64,000 nucleotides of DNA from Amphimedon queenslandica (lineage: Eukaryota; Porifera; Demospongiae; Haplosclerida; Niphatidae), in contig NW_003546616.1 in assembly GCF_000090795.2 (NCBI RefSeq), forward strand, positions 27,124-91,123, given 5' to 3'. A program made the position numbers and the translations under genes. Under the pieces are notes generated by a model. It was not told the origin of the DNA. It was given only the letters and a program-made list of their open reading frames with translations, and made no database searches. Below are positions 1 through 12,952 of the stretch, one piece after another. The stretch's first letter is position 1; the number at the start of each line of letters is the position of its first letter.

Positions 1-3000
1 GTGTATATTGAAACTGCTGAACTGGATGGGTACGATAAGAAATAGTGACATTATGTACTTAAATACTCTCCGCCCTCTGTATCTCCTCTCTCTCTCTCCT
101 TCCTCTCTCTCTCCCTTTCTTTCTCCCCCTCTCTCTCTCTTAGTGAGACTAATTTGAAAGTGAGACAAGCCTTACCTGAGACAGCTGATATGAAAGACAA
201 TGAAAATGATCTTGGAAGTTTTAATGGTGAGAGAGTGAAGATGTACACACAGCAGCAGTATGTGACATGTGCATGTACTGCACTTCCAGTTTATGCCATT
301 ATATTTGCATACAGTACATTGTGCATGTATGATTATGCAACTCAAAAACTTATTATGTATACATGTAATGAGTAGTCATTGTTTCCTTTCTTTGTATGTT
401 TATTTATTTATATAATAATAACAAATTGTTCAACTTTTATGACACATTGCAATGTGAATTGTTGTCTATATTCTCGCCCACACACTTGATTAAAATTCCT
501 TTTTTTGCACTTTCAGTAATGTAGCACCTATCCTAGCTGTCTTATTTATTACTGGAATAATAATAATAATAATGATTTCAACTAACATTCCATAGTACCC
601 ACCCTAAGTGCATGTATATGTACATGTAATGTAATATGTCAGTAGTGCAATGAGAACTATACTTAATGTCATTGTAATGTTTCTATTTTCTATACACATT
701 CTCTGTAAGTGGAAACAGTTTAATTGCATTAACTGAGTAGGAAAAGAAGCTTATTTACTCTCCCTCTCTCTCTGTCTCTCTCTCTTTCTTTCTCTCTCTT
801 CCCCTCTCTCCCTCCCTTCCTTCCTCTCACTGATATTAATGTGTAGGTTATGTTGAATGTGAAGTTCCTAATAATAGACTCCACAAGTTTGTTGGCTCAC
901 TCGCTTGGAACAATGAGAAGCACTCACTATCCAATGACCAAATCCTGTTAAGAGTAAGGACTATATTTGTATAAAATGTACACGTGTACAATACATGGAC
1001 ATTGTTATATTATTATTATTATTATTATTATTGTTGTTGTTGTTGTTGTAGGGTTGTAGGTTGAGGAACACTGAGTGGATGTATGGCCTAGTTGTTTATG
1101 CTGGACACGATACTAAACTAGTGAAGAACAGTGGTATGTATATACATCCTAATTAATATTTAATAATAATAATAGTTAATTTATAAAATTATTATCATTA
1201 TTATTGATTAATAGGGCGTACTAAGTTCAAGAGGACTCACATTGATAATATGATGAATAAAATGGTCTTATTTGTAAGTATCTCATAATGATATTCATTG
1301 CTGTTGACCACACCCACCAATTAGATACTAGGATTTCTTGGTTTCTGCGTCACGGTGACACTGATTGGGTCTGCAATATGGGAGAGTCTTTACGGAACTG
1401 TAAGTCACACCCATTCTAGGTCACGTGACGATCATGGGTTATTTTTTTAGAATTTTCAAGTGTACGTCCCGTTTGATACAAGATTTGATAACCCGGCAAA
1501 GATTGCTTTTGTTCAAATCATCTCAAACATCATTGTCTTTAATACATTTGTACCGATATCCCTCTATGTGTCGTAAGTAAAAGTACATGCACATGTACAT
1601 GTACCCAGGGTTTCCCCACAAAGCATGCTAAGTGAGCTAAACAGCATGAGCTTCACGAGCTGACAAGCACTACAATACAGTACATGGCATTTGGAGCAAC
1701 TTTTAAAATTCATAAAAAATCCAAACTTGATTGGAATCAACTCAAACTTTCCACGCAACATAATAACATGTATATGTATCAGAAAAAATTATAAAAGTGA
1801 AGAATTCTCTCCTAGTCATTTTTGACGAAATTCGGCCAAAATCCCTGTACTATAGTACAGGGTTTTTGGCCCGATTTTTCAGCAACTTTAAAAATTCATA
1901 AAAAATCCAATTTGATCGGAATCAGCTCAAACTTGATACACAACACAAGAACATGTATATGTATCAGAAAAAATTATAAAAATGGAGAATTCTCTCCTAG
2001 CCATTTTTGACGAAATTTGGCCAATACCTATTATTATAGCCTTCCCTTTCTCTCTTTCTCCCTCTCCCTCTCCCTCTCTCTCTCTCTCCTAGTGTTGAGG
2101 TCATTAGGTTAGGATTGTCTTTCATCATTAATTGGGACTTGAAGATGTATTATGAGACAAACGACATACCTGCCATTGCTAGGTAAGCCAAGTGGACCTC
2201 TCTACATGTGGGTATTTTCATGCTTCTTAAATTTTTTTCTACAGAACAACAACTCTTAACGAAGAATTGGGACAAATTGAATATGTCTTTTCAGACAAAG
2301 TAAATTACAAATAATTATACCTCATGAAAAAAAGAATGTATGGTTCCTCATGTTACATGATATACATGCATAAAAACAGATGTCTTTCATGACAAAACCT
2401 GTATGTTTTTTCATGGGGTATATATATGTACATGTATTTATTGTACATGCATGCAGTAATGTAAATGTGTATTATGTAATTACTATGATTGGCATCAACT
2501 AAGTGTGTTACTGGAGTTTTTCCAAATTAGCAAAATGCCTATTGTACTTGCATTGTGCATGTATAATGTAATTTTATCTCTTTCTCTATTTTAGACTGGC
2601 ACTTTAACGCAGAATATAATGAAGTTTCGTAAATGCACTATAAATGGTGTCAAATATGGTGAACCTACAGTGGAATCAAAGGTATGGCTCCACTTCTTGA
2701 CCACGCCCATTTAATAACGACTCCCCTTAGCCCATTGATTTTTCTCCGTGGAATCCTTATGCTCAAGATGATTTTGAATTCTGTGATAATGATCTTGTTG
2801 AACTCTGTCGTTCTGGAAAAGACCCAGTAAGAAATAATTTTGTAATAATAATAATAATAATGGTAATTATAATAATTTCTGTCTCTTTTTTAGTTTGTTG
2901 AAGATTTCTTTAAGTTGATCGCTTTGTGTCACACTGTTCTACCATCACAAGATGCAGAGGGTAAGTACTGCATACACTTTACACATGAGTATAGCCATTA

Positions 3001-3851
3001 ATCGCTCTATCTTTCTCTCTCCCTCTCTTTCTCTCTCTGCAGGTAAGTTAGACTATAATGCTCAGTCTCCTGATGAAGCTGCTCTTGTGTCTGCTGCTAG
3101 GAACCTTGGATATGCTTTCACTGTAAGACATAATTAATAATAATAATAATAGTAAATAAATAAATAAATAATAATAATAGCAAATTAGCAATAAAATTAA
3201 CTACTTTGATGAATGAATAAATTAGAAATAAATTCAATTTTATGTGTTTTAGACAAGGACTCCATTCACTGTCTCAGTTGATTTGTTGAACAGAGAACAA
3301 CACGGACTACCTAGCTCTGTAAGACACAGAGAGAGTGACATATGTACATCATTTATTAATGTATTTCTCTCACACACACACACATACATGTACACGTACA
3401 TGTACATCAGGTTAATTATGAGGTTCTCAATATTCTTGATTTCAATAACGAGAGGAAGAGGATGTCGGTGATAGTCCGTGACCCAGAGACAGGAAAACTG
3501 ACTCTTTACTGCAAAGGAGCTGATACTGTTATATTTGAGAGACTAGACCCTTCTTGTGATGAACTACAGAGCACTACACTTGAACATTTGGGAGTAAGTA
3601 TAGATACATGTATAAGTACATGTGTACATGTACATGTACATTTATATATACATGTTTACATTAATTTTCTTGTGCCCTACATGTTATAGTACAAGTGTTT
3701 GTGAGTATATAGTAGTTTCAGTTTGTCTCTTGCTATTTTTAGAATAATGATTGGTGTCCTTTGAGTTGTTATTGTTTTTATATTAGATGTAGCATTGTTA
3801 TGATTTTGTCTCTCTCTTGATATCTCTCTCCCTCCCACCCTCCTTCTCTCC

Positions 3852-3942
<91 letters not shown>

Positions 3943-5120
3943 TCTCTCCTCCCCTCTCTCCCCCTCTCTCTCATAGACTTATGCCACTGAAGGTTTAAGG
4001 ACACTAGTGCTTGCTAAGAAAGATATTGGCATTGATGAGTATACTGAATGGTCCAAAGAATACACTGAAGCTAGGTAGAACAACTCTAAATTTAGAAAAA
4101 GAGACTCATTATCATTATTATATGTATTATTTTTATGTTCTAGCTTGCTCACTGAAGGTAGAGACTTGGCTGTTGACAAAGTAAGTTGCTCCTCTCCTTT
4201 CTCTTTTGACATGTACTGTACATACTGTACTTATAATGTGCTGGTATTATGTGTGTGTGCATGCATGTAGATATACAATAAGATTGAACAGAACCTTATA
4301 CTGATTGGTGCTACTGCTATTGAAGATAAACTCCAAGATGGAGTACCAGAAACTATTGCTAATCTAGCCAGGGTGAGTTGCGTTTCATTGATTTGTACAT
4401 ATTGGTAATTTTCACGAAATTATTTTATTCTTATTTGTATTTTTAGGCTGATATTAAGATATGGGTACTAACCGGTGACAAGCTAGGTAGGAATGGATAA
4501 TAAATCTAAATTAAAATGGCTCCTTTTTCTCTCCTTTCTCTCCCTTAGAAACTGCCATTAACATTGGTTATTCCTGTAAACTCCTCACGGAAGAGATGAA
4601 GATATTCATAGTGAACTCTGAAGAAAAGGCAGAAGTGAGAGAGCGGCTGCAAGATGCTAAAGACTGGATTGATAAGAAGGACTCTCGCCCTGAACCAACC
4701 ACTGACGAACCACAGGGACCTCCTTATGGAATAGTTCTTACTGGACAAACCCTGGTACGTACATGTACATGTACATATACATGTATATGCCTATTGTTAA
4801 ATGTATAATATACTTACAGTGTTTAGTTTTACATGTACTTACTTGTAATACTTGGTCATGTATTGGTCATTTTTGTTACTATATATACATGTACATGTAT
4901 TATGTAATTTCTTGTTACTATTTATAGCGACATGCCCTCAAAGCTGATATGGAGATGCTGTTATTGGAAACTGCTAGTCAATGTAAGGCTGTTATATGCT
5001 GTCGTGTGACTCCATTACAAAAGGTAAGGAAGAACGAGAAGTTGAAGATTAACTCTCTCTCTCTCTCTCTTCCTCCCTCCCTCCCTCTCTCTCTCTCTCT
5101 CTCCCTTCCTCCCTCCCTCC

Positions 5121-5160
<40 letters not shown>

Positions 5161-8100
5161 TTTCTTTCTGAGTAGAAGAAAGTTGTTGATTTGATAAAGG
5201 TTCATAAGAAAGCTGTGACTCTGGCTATAGGAGATGGTGCTAATGATGTTGGAATGATCAAAGGTACCAAACTAATTCATTATAAATAAGAATAATTATT
5301 CTCTACTCTCTCCAGCTGCTCATATTGGTGTGGGTATAAGTGGCCTTGAGGGACAGCAAGCTGTTCTTTCTTCTGATTACTCATTTGGACAATTCCGGTA
5401 CATAAAACTGTACTAACTCTAGATGTATATGTACATATACATGTATTAATGTCAGTACTTAATTTTTATGTACATGTACATGTAGGGAGATTGAGCTACA
5501 TGTACATGTAAGTCGGATAAGTACATTAATTGTAATTTTTGAGTTATGGCTGCAGCTACAGTGTATGTCTGAAACAATGATCCTGTAACTACATGTACAT
5601 GCATACATGTATTTCTATCACCATCACATTTATGTATTTATTTATTTATTTATTTATTTATTATTTAGGTATCTTGAGAGGTTGTTGTTGGTTCATGGCA
5701 GATGGTCTTACCACAGGATGACTCTCTTCCTCAAATATTTCTTTTATAAAAACTTTGCCTTCACATTCAGTCAGTTCTTGTTTGCATTCTTCTGTGGCTT
5801 CACTGCTCAGGTAAGAATAGGACCTACATGTAGTTTTATTACCATTATTTGTGATACATATTTTACATGTACATGTAAATGTTTACTATACTACTTAATG
5901 CATGTCATGTATGTGAATCCTTTTCTTTTTTAAATGTTTCTGTTCTTTCTCTCCAGACCCTGTATGATCCTGGTTTCATTGCTGTCTACAATGTCATTTA
6001 TACCTCATTCCCAGTATTAGCGATTGGCATACTGGATCAGGTAATGAATATGAAATTATAAAACTAATAAATTATTATTATGAAATTACTGTACAAGATG
6101 ATCAGTTTATTGGCGATTGTGGTAATAAAATTGCCAGTATAAACCTTCCATTTAAAATTGTTTTAACCTAAGCAGGCTCGATGACAAAATTACTAGAGTA
6201 AAAAAATTAAAATAAATCATTTTGTAGGGAATGTAATTATTATAATACAATATTATCAAGAGTAAATAATGCCTAAAGAGAGTATCCAACAGGCGGCCCT
6301 ATTGAGGCCTGCTACAGATGTGTTGTTATAACAACTTTTATCATTGATAATATACAGAAGTATACTGAACGTGACTTCCTAGAAATCCACACACTTGCAG
6401 CAGCCCCATGATATGTACAATGTTTACTTCCTTTTCTCTTAGGACTGTACTGAAAAGAGTTGTCTCCAGAACCCTCGTTTATACATTGCCGGTCAGAAAG
6501 GGAAGCGGTTCAATACACAAATATTTCTAATAAGTCTGCTTCGTGGGATATGTGTAGCTATTGTAGTCTTCTTTGTACTGTATGGTTTTACTTACCTCAA
6601 TGTGTATCATGCTGGCTATGAGTGGGACTATCAGTCATTTGGATATGCTGCTTCTGGTGCTCTTATCTTCATTGTTAATCTGCAGGTGAGTCTAGTCCAC
6701 ACTTGTTGTATCTTTATATGTACACAGGGTATTTCGTCAAAAATGGCTAAGAGAGAATTCTCTATTTTTATAACTTTTCCTGATACATATACATATTTTT
6801 ATGCTGTGTAGAAAGTTTGAGCTAATTCCGATCAAATTTGGATTTTTTATGAATTTTTGAAGTTGCTCAAAAATTGGGCCAAAGACCCTGTACTATAGTA
6901 CAGGGTCTTTGGCTAAATTTCGCCAAAAATGACTAGGAGAGAATTCTTCATTTTTGTAATATTTCTTGATACATATACATGTTCTTATGTTGTGTAGCAA
7001 GTTTGAGCTGATTCTGATCAAAATTAGATTTTTTATGAATTTTTAAAGTTTTAGCCAAAGAACTTTGTCAAGAATGGTTAGAATATTTAGTAGGACAAAA
7101 TGCCCAAAAATGCCACACGAGATTAATGCTATATTATATGAACTTTTCCCTCCTGTTAGATGGCTATGGACACTAATTACTGGAATCCCGTCATACATAT
7201 ATTCATATGGGGCAGCATCCTCTCCTGGTGGGTAGTCCCTCCTTTCCTAAGCAACGTCCCGTACTTCTACAATTTCAACGTTCTCTCATATTATGGCGTA
7301 TCAAACGAAGTACTTGCTAGCTTCCATTTTTACTTCTACACATTCCTGGCTATGGCCCTGGCTTTGCTCCCGGTCTTCTTTGCCCGTATCATACTAACAG
7401 AGCTCTTCCCTAGTCTCCTGGACGATGTTCGTTTATCAGAAGACAAGATCAGTTCCAAGGAGAGGGCAGAGTGGTTCAAGGGTCACATACAGAGGGCTCT
7501 CCCTGGAAAGAAGGAAGAACTATTAGAGGAGGAGGGTAGGGTAACCCCTGTCTCGTCTGGCCTTTTAAGACATCAACGAAGCAGCTACGCTTTTGCACAC
7601 GAGGAAGGATTTGGTAGTCACATCCTCACCGGGCGATATCTTGGAGCTAATGAAAAGGAGGTGCACTCTGAGAGAACGAGACGGAATACTCTAACTTTAG
7701 GACGACCTGGCTCACGTCCAAAGAAGCCCAGCCCACTGGAGGTTTCTAAGAGGTGCATACGTAAAGTTGATTTTATTTTTAAAATTATTTTTTATTTTCA
7801 GTGCGATGACTCTACCAAGCGATTCTAAGACTCTTAAAGCGTTAGTAAAAATAATAATTCTCTCCCTTCATCCCTCTCTCTCTCTCTTTCCCCTTCCATT
7901 GCTACATGTACATGTATATTCCTCCATTTTATTTTTGTCTATTTTCTCTCTCTCTCTCCAATACAGACTTGATGAGGTTCAAGGTTCAGCAAGTGCTTCT
8001 CCTGTGATTGAGTTGGAAGTCTCAACCAAGAAAGACGAGAAGGAGTCGCTGTAAGCTTTTAATTAACAATAATGCCTACCCCATAAATAATAATAGGTAA

Positions 8101-8373
8101 TTGATTTGGTAATATCAATGCATGCAACACTTGAAGATTATTTAATATACTGCAACACCTAATATTGTATTGCCAATGTTTGTTTGTTTTAGTGAATAAT
8201 TAATATCTAGTTTGGCATGTTAGGTAGGCTCTTTGCATTACTGATGTTGTGCATTTTTTAATTTTTTGTATACATGTACATTTATTATTATGTCTCTGTA
8301 AAATTTATCTCTTTTTTTTCTTTTTTTTTGTCTCTACATTTTCAGGGTTGAAACTATTGATAGTGCCCTCTAA
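1..8373 (+). CDS. P4-type phospholipid-transporting ATPase (flippase), ATP8B-like; 5' truncated
   Basis: Flips phospholipids toward the cytoplasmic leaflet; family members work with a CDC50 subunit. About 25 exons are visible, the first at 144-226 (starts in the [10 protein letters not shown] segment) and the last at 8346-8373 (ends VETIDSAL, stop). Diagnostic motifs: the phosphorylation site DKTGTLT is split over exons 2245-2299 and 2595-2681; the nucleotide-binding-domain motifs [11 protein letters not shown] (3043-3122) and [13 protein letters not shown] (3411-3593); the LTGDK hinge at 4447-4486; [11 protein letters not shown] at 5176-5263; and [22 protein letters not shown] across 5316-5397 and 5669-5810, followed by the C-terminal membrane segments (5669-7400). 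[11 protein letters not shown] and FFYKNFAFT resemble the ATP8B subgroup more than ATP8A. The N-terminal membrane segments and actuator domain start lie upstream of the window. The tail (7400-8373) is hydrophilic. Subgroup assignment is from remembered family motifs. Confidence 0.93.
1605..2036. repeat. Palindrome repeat family copy (leader plus about two units)
   Basis: In a flippase intron. Begins with the leader CAGGGTTTCC...AAGCATGCTAAGTGAGC and holds the palindrome at 1843-1862. Confidence 0.85.
3790..3976. repeat. (CT)n/(CCT)n polypyrimidine microsatellite
   Basis: Long tract ending in a splice acceptor; others of the same kind lie at 5050-5160, 12594-12651, 16340-16440, 21650-21685 and 31610-31765. 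Confidence 0.9.
6720..7090. repeat. Palindrome repeat family copy
   Basis: Opposite orientation, flippase intron; palindrome at 6886-6905. Confidence 0.85.
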
Positions 8374-8724
8374 CTTTATTTAGATAATATTATCATGTTT
8401 AATGAGTAATTATAGAGTGATATTATTATTATTATTATCATCATTTTTGTTCTTTGTTTTTTGCTACATGCAAATTTTTAACTTTTTAATAAACAATAGC
8501 TATCATAATTAAAATATTAAATGATGTAAATGTAATTATTTATTATAATACTTCAGCTAAATTGATATGCAGCTTTTGAGATCCAGCTGCAATTCTATTA
8601 TAATTAATTTTAGATTAAATGTACGTCAATCACATGTGAGTAGTATACAGGAATATACTGGAGTGTACAGAGATACTTCACAAGGATATACTGAAAGTGT
8701 CACTGGGTATACATGTACAAATCA
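8374..8724. other. Intergenic 3' region between convergent flippase and SUB1 genes
   Basis: AT-rich 3' flanking sequence shared by two genes that end tail to tail. An AATAAA signal lies near 8488 on the + strand. No open frame or repeat that I can support. Confidence 0.6.
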
Positions 8725-9378
8725 TTAAGAGTTGTGTATTCGTTCATCAATGGTCTCCATTGCTTCTTTTAACTTTTCCCACTGGTCAACAGAAAGTGAT
8801 ATTCCTAAAATAAATTAAAAATAAATTAGGATTGTCTTAAAACTTGGCAGTTTCTATCATAACATCTAGCTCATTCTTAATGATATTCATTGATTCTCAT
8901 GTAGTGTGAGTATATATATCTCAATAGGGAACATGTGAATGAAAGGGTTACCTTTCTTCCCCGGTCGATTCTCTCCATCATCATTTACATAATATTCTCT
9001 TATGTCAATCATGATTCGTCCTTTGAATGTACGAACGTTGACAAATCTTTTAGCTGACAACTAAGGAAAACAATAATAATAAATAATAATAAATTATTGT
9101 AGCTCACAGGTATCAGTTCCTCAGTATCGATGTCACTGCTTTGAGTAGTAGCTGCAGCTGATTTTGTCCTACTCTTTTTTGTCTTAGACTGAAGTCAGAG
9201 AGGTGCAAAATGAATTATCATAAAATATGCAATAATTAATGTGGCAAAGCTAATAATTTATTTGTTGCAAGCTTTGATTTTTATAAATCATGCATCCTTT
9301 ATAGCTCACTCCTGTATCTTCAGGATCGTCCGAATCATCTATAAACTCTTGAGATTTCGCTTTCCTCTTGGACGCCAT
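8725..9378 (-). CDS. SUB1: RNA polymerase II transcriptional coactivator p15 (PC4/SUB1)
   Basis: Single-strand DNA-binding coactivator of RNA polymerase II in the nucleus. Four exons read on the minus strand: first exon ending at 9378 ([12 protein letters not shown], acidic/lysine-rich), a Lys/Ser-rich exon around 9111-9189 ([20 protein letters not shown]), exon ~8951-9060, and the last exon 8725-8804. The PC4 core is clear: [20 protein letters not shown], then [20 protein letters not shown] and [18 protein letters not shown]. These match the conserved strands of the human PC4 C-terminal domain (VRDFKGKVLIDIREYW...PGRKGISLNPEQW). The length is typical of the family. It starts head-to-head with the IQGAP gene, 295 bp apart. 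Confidence 0.93.
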
Positions 9379-9673
9379 TTTGAAAAATTAAAAAATCTGA
9401 CCACGCCTATAGATTCTAATAAAGCCTGAGCCACGCCTATTTTAATGACAATACTAACTTTAATAAAAATTATTATTCTTTTTTAAGTTTAACAGATTCA
9501 TCTTCTCGCTCTGGTATCTTTTACTAGTATTATTTTCCTAGGGGCGAGGAAATAAAGAAGACATCAGCTTCTACCGAACCTTCAAACTTACCCCCAAGCC
9601 AGGGCAGGGCGTCTTTACCAAGAAAGCAATCGCCCGGAGCAGCTAAAAGCCCAGGTAGGAGGAACAGAGCAAG
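9379..9673. promoter_or_regulatory. Bidirectional promoter region SUB1 / IQGAP
   Basis: Only 295 bp separate the two divergent start codons, so both promoters and 5' UTRs must lie here. No TATA box is obvious. A stretch at 9541-9659 preceded by TTTTCCTAG and followed by GTAGGA looks like a possible exon (see findings). Confidence 0.5.
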
Positions 9674-11811
9674 ATGAACGGGGAGGGTAGCGAGCCCACC
9701 TGGTCTGCCGTCGCTACTAATGGTGGTGTTGATGGAGAAGACGGTCTGAGCAATCACGATGGACTGGGCAGAAGCGGTAGTGTGAGTAGCATGTCCCCAT
9801 CGCACGCTGCCAAGTACATATCCCCTCACATTGGGAACATTAACAAAGGAGTTGGTAATTGAAATTCACTATCTCTGCATGTGTTTGTAGTATATATTGT
9901 TTGTGCTATTGTGTGTGTTAGTGTCCCCTTCCCTCTTCTTTTTTTTATGCTATTCTTTCATGATTCTCTCTCTTTCTTTTTAAAATGTATGTGAGAGATT
10001 TCCTCCTAGCATGTTTTGGAAGATATTGCTATTATGTATGATAATATACATTGTATGATGCATGTACATGTACATACTCTAGCATTAATCTTGTTTACTC
10101 TTTCTCCAACTCTTCGCCTTCCTTTTGTCTAAATCCACTAATGCGTGCTCCCATATTTCATGTACCATATCCTCCATTACAGTGCTAATGTGAAGGCCTG
10201 CATGTGACTCTTATGATATTGGGTTGAGCTAAAATGTATTTTTTTTTCAAATTTGTATGTGTGTGTCTCTCTTTTTTTAAATGTTTCTCTCCTTCCCTCC
10301 TATTTTTCTTTATAACTTAATTTCCTTGTCTTTAATTAAATTCTTTTTTCTTTTATCTTCTTCTCAATTGACCTTTGTCATCCTTGTCTCTTCCCCATCT
10401 TCCCCCCCTCTCTCTCCCCCCTCTCTCTCCCCCCTCTCTCTCCCCCCTCTCTCTCCCCCCTCTCTCTCTTTTTTAGCTATTGATCTCATTTCAAGGAAGA
10501 ACTCCACTTCAATGGACGAGCAAAGAAAAGAACACGTTGCATATGAGTATCTTTGCCACTTGGAAGAAGCTAAACAGTGAGTGTTTTGTTTTTAAATCCT
10601 CTCCTTCTTGAATAGCTGTTCTCACTCTTACCCTGAATGTCCTGAGTGCCATTGTTTGAGCTATAGTCTCCATTGAAGGGGTACACTTGTACACCATGTC
10701 ACCATCACAAGATCATTCAGTCAATCTAAGAGAAAGAGACTAGGAGAGAGAGAGAGAGAGAGAGAATGAGAGAGAAAGGGAGAGAGAGAGAGAGGGGGGG
10801 GAGAGAGAGCGTGAGAGAAGGAGGGTGGGGGAGATGTACAGATGCATGTGTATACAAGTACAGACTCAGATAAGTGATAAAACAGTATAATAGCTACAAG
10901 ATTAGTTCCACTAGCTTACTCATTTTACTCATCAATTGCCCCCAGTACACGCACTTGGTCTACATTGACATGAATATACTGTTATTCTTTATTCCTAAGG
11001 ATTCACGAGTTTCCTTGTATTATAGAATTGCTGCTAATGGTATTACATTGGGCTCATTCTCTACCATATATGTACATGCTTTGCATAATGTGTTTATGTG
11101 CGTGCGTGTGTGTAAGTACATGTATCATTGAGTCTGTCATTTTGATGTGTGTATTTTGTTGATTGATGATTATACTGTAAAGGCATAACAACAGTACATT
11201 CACGAACCCACTCGAGTGTTTAACAAGTACATGTACATATATGTACATGTATACATGCACATATACATGTATACATGTACATGTATGTACATTTATATGT
11301 CATTCTTCCCATTTATTAATGGGACTTCAGTAGTAATTACTATTCTATTATAATACAGTACATGTGTATCTTCTTTGTATCGAAGCTATAGTAGATTTTA
11401 GTTAATTGTAATCTCTTTATACAAGAACACATTATAGCTGTGTATAATCAACCCATAGACATTGTACATGCTTAATTGCTTTATTCAAGTTTCACAGACT
11501 ACTATTGTAGTATTAGTATTATTATTTTATCATGTAGTTCACAAGTACAATAATTATTATAATAATTAAATATATTTGTCATTACTATTGTTATTATTGT
11601 TATTATTGCTATAGACGACAGTGCACATGTTAATTATTTATTTGTCTAATGTTATGTCCCTTGTTTCTCTCATGGGATCTACTTGAGTTGACCTCGTGAA
11701 TTCCATTCCAATTTAATACAATACACTATTATTATCATTATCATCATCATCATCATCATCATCATCATTATTATTATTATTGTTATTATTATTATTATCA
11801 TTATTATTATC

Positions 11812-11843
<32 letters not shown>

Positions 11844-12592
11844 CGTTATTATCGTTATTATCGTTATGCCCAGTAGCTACATTTACCCTGAAAGACTAAA
11901 TTCTATCATTATAAAATTACGTAATTTATATAATTTTGTTTAATCTGCTTCTAATGAATCTAATATGTACATGTACATGTAGATGTACACACATGCTCAA
12001 ATTTGTTTATTCTTATTTTAAGCTTCTACTACATGTACATGTACATGCACATGTTCCGCATGTACATGTGCAATTGTCCTGTAGCCTTATTCATCTTTGC
12101 TTGCTAGTACATGTATGTGTAGATGCTTATATTGCGTTGCTTCTTTTTATTATAATTTAATTTAAAGTATCTATGGCATTTAGCAATGTGCTGACATTAG
12201 CCCTAATTGTTGCTAAAATACATGTTAATTCTAAATTACATTTCTGCCATTATACACATATTGATATATACATGTTTGTAGATGGTACATTTAATCGCTG
12301 CACTTTAATTATATATTTTTGTCTCAGTATTGGAGTACATATCCTTACATCAAAGTTATACTTTGTACCTTTTAGCCCTTTTACTCTTCATTATTGCATC
12401 TATGTACACATGTGTATTGCTGTTTGCTGACATATCAAGTGTTGAATCTGCTAACAAAATGAACAACAACTAGTTTACATTTGTTCTCTCCCTCTCTCTC
12501 TCATCATCAACCCCACATGTCCTCCTTTCCATTACATTTAGACATTAAAATAACAATCAGTTTACACATGCTTCCTACACCTGTCTAATTAC

Positions 12593-12651
<59 letters not shown>

Positions 12652-12912
12652 NNNNNNNNNNNNNNNNNNNNNNNNNNNNNNNNNNNNNNNNNNNNNNNNN
12701 NNNNNNNNNNNNNNNNNNNNNNNNNNNNNNNNNNNNNNNNNNNNNNNNNNNNNNNNNNNNNNNNNNNNNNNNNNNNNNNNNNNNNNNNNNNNNNNNNNNN
12801 NNNNNNNNNNNNNNNNNNNNNNTATTGGTATGCGCCAGAAGTACTTCCATTGAAGAAAATCTATGACGTTGATGGGTCAAGACTTGCGGTAAGAACAGCT
12901 CGTGCAATCTTG

Positions 12913-12952
<40 letters not shown>

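Noticed and set aside
3798-4004. Open frames of repeated Arg-Glu (and Ser-Leu on the other strand) at 3798, 4978, 12575, 31504 and 31581
   Set aside because: They are translations of CT/GA microsatellites and have no other support.
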